A stretch of 22,806 bases of DNA, from the NCBI GenBank assembly GCA_010093685.1, contig MU006265.1:7728-30533 (forward strand), given 5' to 3'. Below, in pieces: positions 19,456-22,806 of the stretch (positions are counted from its first letter, which is position 1; every line of letters starts with the position of its first letter). Below the pieces are notes generated by a model. The model searched no databases and was not told the origin of the DNA. It was given only the letters and a program-made list of their open reading frames with translations. Source of the stretch: Ophiobolus disseminans (Eukaryota; Ascomycota; Dothideomycetes; Pleosporales; Phaeosphaeriaceae). The position numbers and the translations under genes were made by a program.

Positions 19456-19468
19456 AAAGCAGCAAATT

Positions 19469-20145
19469 GTCAGGACGCAGGTCCGCACCCACTACGCCAT
19501 GCAACCAAAAAGGTATGTATGATCAATGAACATTGATCATGGTGTGCAGAACAGTATATATCGTACAGGCCGCAGCTAACGCACGAGGCTTCGCCTCACG
19601 TGCGCGCGTGCGCCTTACACAAATTATATGTTTTTAGGAATTAGGTATCTGTCACGGCACCAACCCTGCCTACACGAGCGTCTCTTAGCACTCGGTCGCT
19701 CTGCATGTAACCTGCCTCTCCCCCTATTAGATTTGATGAGGTATTAGAACCTGATGATAGATAAGATGTGTAAGGGTGCGATGGATTGACTATAAGTGCA
19801 AGGTAAACAGTAATAAATTTGATACAGTCTTCTCAAGATCAGATAAAAGGTTTTCATCTAATCTCGGTTCAAATTGGCTGCAACTAATAGGAGCCTGTAG
19901 ACATAGTAAGCCACACCTTATCCACAACCACTATTTTAGCAGAACTAAGGCTATAGGCTAAGGAACATCCATTAAGGCTTCAGCCCTTTACAGTACCCTC
20001 CACCTTAGATAGGCCTTTCCTCTCCGAGGTGTAGTAGCGGTCTCACTTCTTAATTCTCCTCCCTTCCTATCTATCTAAAGCCTGTGTGTCCTCTAAGTTC
20101 TTAGCTAGTTCCTATATAGAATCTAGGTAACCTTTGTTGCGGTGT
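19469..20145. other. Anonymous repeat-like region
   Basis: No gene seen. It contains a perfect 10+10 bp palindrome (19519-19540), a GAGGCTTCGCCTC hairpin (about 19584-19597), and a stretch near 19729-19775 that recurs near 20168-20212. The right half has the TAG-rich character of mutated repeats. Confidence 0.35.
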
Positions 20146-20363
20146 AAGAATGCAATCAATTGAAGTTATCAGATTTGATGAGGTATTGAAACCTAATGAT
20201 GGATGAGATGAATTGATAATGATGTGTTCTATTCTGGTGTTCTCCGGTTAAGTGCGGAGTTTGACTAGGTATCAGATCTAGTACTAGTGTGCCAAGGCGC
20301 TTGTGCCGGCCCCTCCTGTTTCTTTCAGTGTTAGTAGCCTCACAGCACCCCTGATATCTGACA
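20146..20363 (-). repeat. Putative 3' LTR of the Ty1/copia element
   Basis: Directly downstream of the copia pol end, on the minus strand, a purine tract (AAGGGGG) precedes TGTCAGATATCAGGGG, the expected LTR start. The right edge (20363) is good to about 2 bp. The left edge is a guess, because the partner LTR is outside the window and the CA end is ambiguous. Confidence 0.5.
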
Positions 20364-20384
20364 CACCCCCTTAGCTTGGATGTA

Positions 20385-22806
20385 TTTTGCAAGCTAGTAA
20401 CTTTAGGTAATGTTGAGGTCCTTAAGTTTTGCTTGAAGTTCTTCTAATAGTGCCTTCTTAGTCACCTAGTGTAGTAATACCTTAACTAATCCTACTTGAT
20501 AAAGGAAGTTTAGCTACTTATTGCCTGGCAACACCTTAGTGAAGCTATCCGCTATCATTTCCGATGATTAAATGTATTCTACAGTAATCTTTCTACTTGC
20601 AACCTCCTGTCTTATCTAGTGGTTATAGATGTCTACATACCTAAGCTTTGTTTAAAGCTTTAATATCTCTTTTGTGACTAGTCTAATAATCTACATGTTA
20701 TCGCAATAAATTGTGATTGTATTAGATAGAAGCTAGATTTAGAGCTCTTTGAGTAGGCGTGATGTAAAGAGAGCTTCCTTAGCTACTTAGGATAGGGCTA
20801 GGAGTTCTGCCTTAGTGGTGGATGTAGTGACAGTGTCTTACTTGCTAGCTCTCTAGGCAATAAGGCTATTGAAGAGCTTAATTGCATAGCCTTAAGAGCT
20901 TTTCCTGTCTTGTGTGTTGTCTGCAAATAATGCATTACTAGCTACTTAAAGGGTATCTCCTCCTCTAAGCTAAAGTGCTAGCTACCTTGTGTCTAATAGG
21001 TATAGAAGGACGCAGTCTGCGGCATCGTAATGCTCTTAGAAGGGGTTTAAGAGGAAGCGTGCTAAGCGTAAGGTAGCAAAAGCAATGTCTAGTCTAGTAG
21101 TGACTGCAGCAAAGAGTAGTGACCTAATTTTGCGTTGGTATCTGTTGATCTCAGCAGGTGTTAATAGTAAGTTTAAGGGCTTAAGTTTAATAGAACTCAT
21201 GGGTGTATCATAGCGTAGCTCATGCTTGTCTACTAGCCTGTAGATTTTGTCTACATAGGCAGCTTGTGAGAGATAGATAAGTTCTCCTATTCTATCTCTA
21301 ATTACCTCTACTCCTAGGAACTACTAGAGATCTTCTCCTCTAGTCATAGTATACTTGTCCTATAGGAGTTGGATAGCTTATTGTGCTTTCTTAGTCTTGT
21401 AGTTAGCATAGGCTAGGATAATGTTATCTACATAAAAGAAGATAATAATACTATCCTTAATTATGCAGTAAGGCTTGTAAGGGACGCGTGTAAAGCTAAG
21501 GTCTTTAAGAGTTATTGTAAACTCCTTCTACTAGAGCATAGGTAAGAGGCGCAATCTATACAAGGCCTTCTAAACCTTAAGAATAATACCTGTCTTCTAG
21601 TATCCTTTAGGCATTCTTATGTAGATTTCCCTATCTATAGTAGCATAAACAAATGCATTTGTAATGTTATATTGCTTAAGTTCTAGGTTGTGCTTAGCTG
21701 CAATTGCTATAAGCATGCGAAATGATCTGCTAGCTAGGGTAGCTGCATAGGTGTCTTAGAAAGAGATCTGTCTCTATTAGTCTCCTCTAACTATAAGGCG
21801 CGCCTTGCACTTAATAAATTAATAATTCTTGTTAAACTTGTAGGTATATACCTATATGCAGTCTAGAACCTAGTGACCTATTAGTCTAATTAAGGTATAG
21901 GATACTTCTCTCTATAATTCTATCTTTTGATAGCTTGCCAAATAGTCGCGTTCTGCTTCTTTAAACAGCTCTCCTATTAGGTGTTCTTTAAGCTTAGTCT
22001 TATAAGTTAGTAGAGGTAGGAGCTAACTGCGGTGTAGCTTAATGCCTAAGGCAAGCAGCCTCTTTACCTTAGCCTTGTCAACCACTTCTCCTTTATGTTG
22101 ACTAACATATCTAGCCTAAGTTCCTACTATAAAGGCAGCTGCCTATAGAACAGTCTTAGATAAGCATAACTGCGTTAATCCTATTGCCTTGCTTAGGGTC
22201 AACAATGTAGCTAGTAATGCAGCAGGTAGTAGTAGTGATAGTAGAGGTGTTAGGTATATGCCCACGATCTTTCTCTCTATAATTTTCCTCTCTTAGTAAT
22301 AGCTAGGTAGATTAGTCTCTTCTTAAGCTATTAAGTCTTTAGTAGTGTTATCTTCAAAGAATAATTCAACCTCTAGATTAGTTAGTAGTGTTAGAAGCTC
22401 TATAGTCTTAATATAGGTTGCAATCTCTTCTAGTGTGCTGTGCATAAGGTTGTCTATTAGGTCCTTAGTCTTGCTATTAAATACTAAGTGCTTATTAAAC
22501 ACAACATCGCGTGTGCTAATAACCTTAGCTATAGATAGTATCTAGATGCGATAGATGTTAGATAATCTGTATCCAACTAGGTAGCCAACCTAAGCCTTTA
22601 GGTCTAGGCGTTAGAGGCGTAATTTCCCTTTGTAAGTATTATTAGTTATTACAAAGAACTTGCATCTATATGCTTTAAGATAAGTAAAGTTTAGTTTACG
22701 GAGTTTAGTAACAATTCTATTAGAGAAAGCAATCCTAGTAAAGAATGTCAAGAGGAGGCGTGGATTGTAGCCTGTATGTAGAAACAGGCTATTCCTCTTC
22801 TAGTAG
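20385..22806 (-). pseudogene. Ty1/copia pol (integrase end, RT, RNase H), RIP-inactivated, cut by window edge
   Basis: Read on the minus strand from the right edge. The integrase C-terminal region comes first (YRCKFFVITN, KGKLRL*RLDLKA*VGYLVGY, SNIYRI). Then comes RT (IKCKARLIVRGD, ELKQYNITNAFVYATIDREIYIRMPKGY, ALYRLR, FFYVDNIILAY at 21423-21434). Last is RNase H (SLLFAAVTTRLDIAFA, ALFADNT, ELLALS, IYCDN, RYVDIYNH). This order (integrase before RT) and the motifs are diagnostic of Ty1/copia. TAG/TAA codons stand at Gln and Trp positions. Two catalytic Asp have changed to Asn (YVDN for YVDD, YNITNAF for YDVTNAF), both as expected for G->A. The element ends near 20385 beside its 3' LTR. Gag and most of integrase lie outside. 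Confidence 0.92.

Overview
This window looks like genomic DNA of a filamentous ascomycete (Pezizomycotina). The support is short introns (about 46-76 bp) with GTAAGT-type donors, a dispersed 5S rRNA-like gene, Ty3/gypsy, Ty1/copia, pogo/Fot1-like and Tc1/mariner elements, and strong repeat-induced point mutation (RIP) in nearly every element. RIP shows as CpA->TpA (TpG->TpA on the other strand). Gln and Trp codons of transposon proteins have become TAG or TAA, and CTAG is unusually common. I cannot name the species.

Layout. (1) 1-2875: the 5' end of a minus-strand Ty3/gypsy element, 'A1' (LTR 2557-2875, leader, gag with a zinc knuckle, protease, start of RT); it runs off the left edge. (2) 2876-8337: a plus-strand chromodomain gypsy element, 'B', with RT, RNase H, integrase and chromodomain, a polypurine tract and a 3' LTR at 8140-8337. 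Between integrase and 3' LTR lies a spliced gene on the opposite strand (6471 to about 7916). (3) 8338-8847: the 3' tail and LTR of a second A-family copy, 'A2', in plus orientation. (4) 8848-10587: two RIPped pogo/Fot1-like transposase fragments, a C-terminus followed by an N-terminus. (5) About 10590-19250: a far less mutated island. It holds a decayed small gene, an intact-looking APH-type kinase gene (minus), a 5S-like gene (minus), a complete but stop-ridden Tc1/mariner element with 68-bp inverted repeats, and a large gene (plus) for a protein with a possible PD-(D/E)XK nuclease core and a long acidic disordered region. (6) About 19330-22806: a RIPped second 5S-like copy, anonymous sequence, then a minus-strand Ty1/copia element (3' LTR, RNase H, RT, part of integrase) that runs off the right edge.

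The most interesting object is the antisense gene inside element B. Four coding exons on the minus strand join in frame over 942 nt through three introns, with a further intron in the 5' leader and a TATA box upstream. Introns on the strand opposite to the retroelement RNA are not removed during retrotransposition, so this is what an accessory gene carried by the element should look like. It encodes an unrecognised cysteine-containing protein with a Lys-rich C-terminus. All transposon proteins here are broken; the APH kinase and the large nuclease-like gene are the only good candidates for working protein genes.
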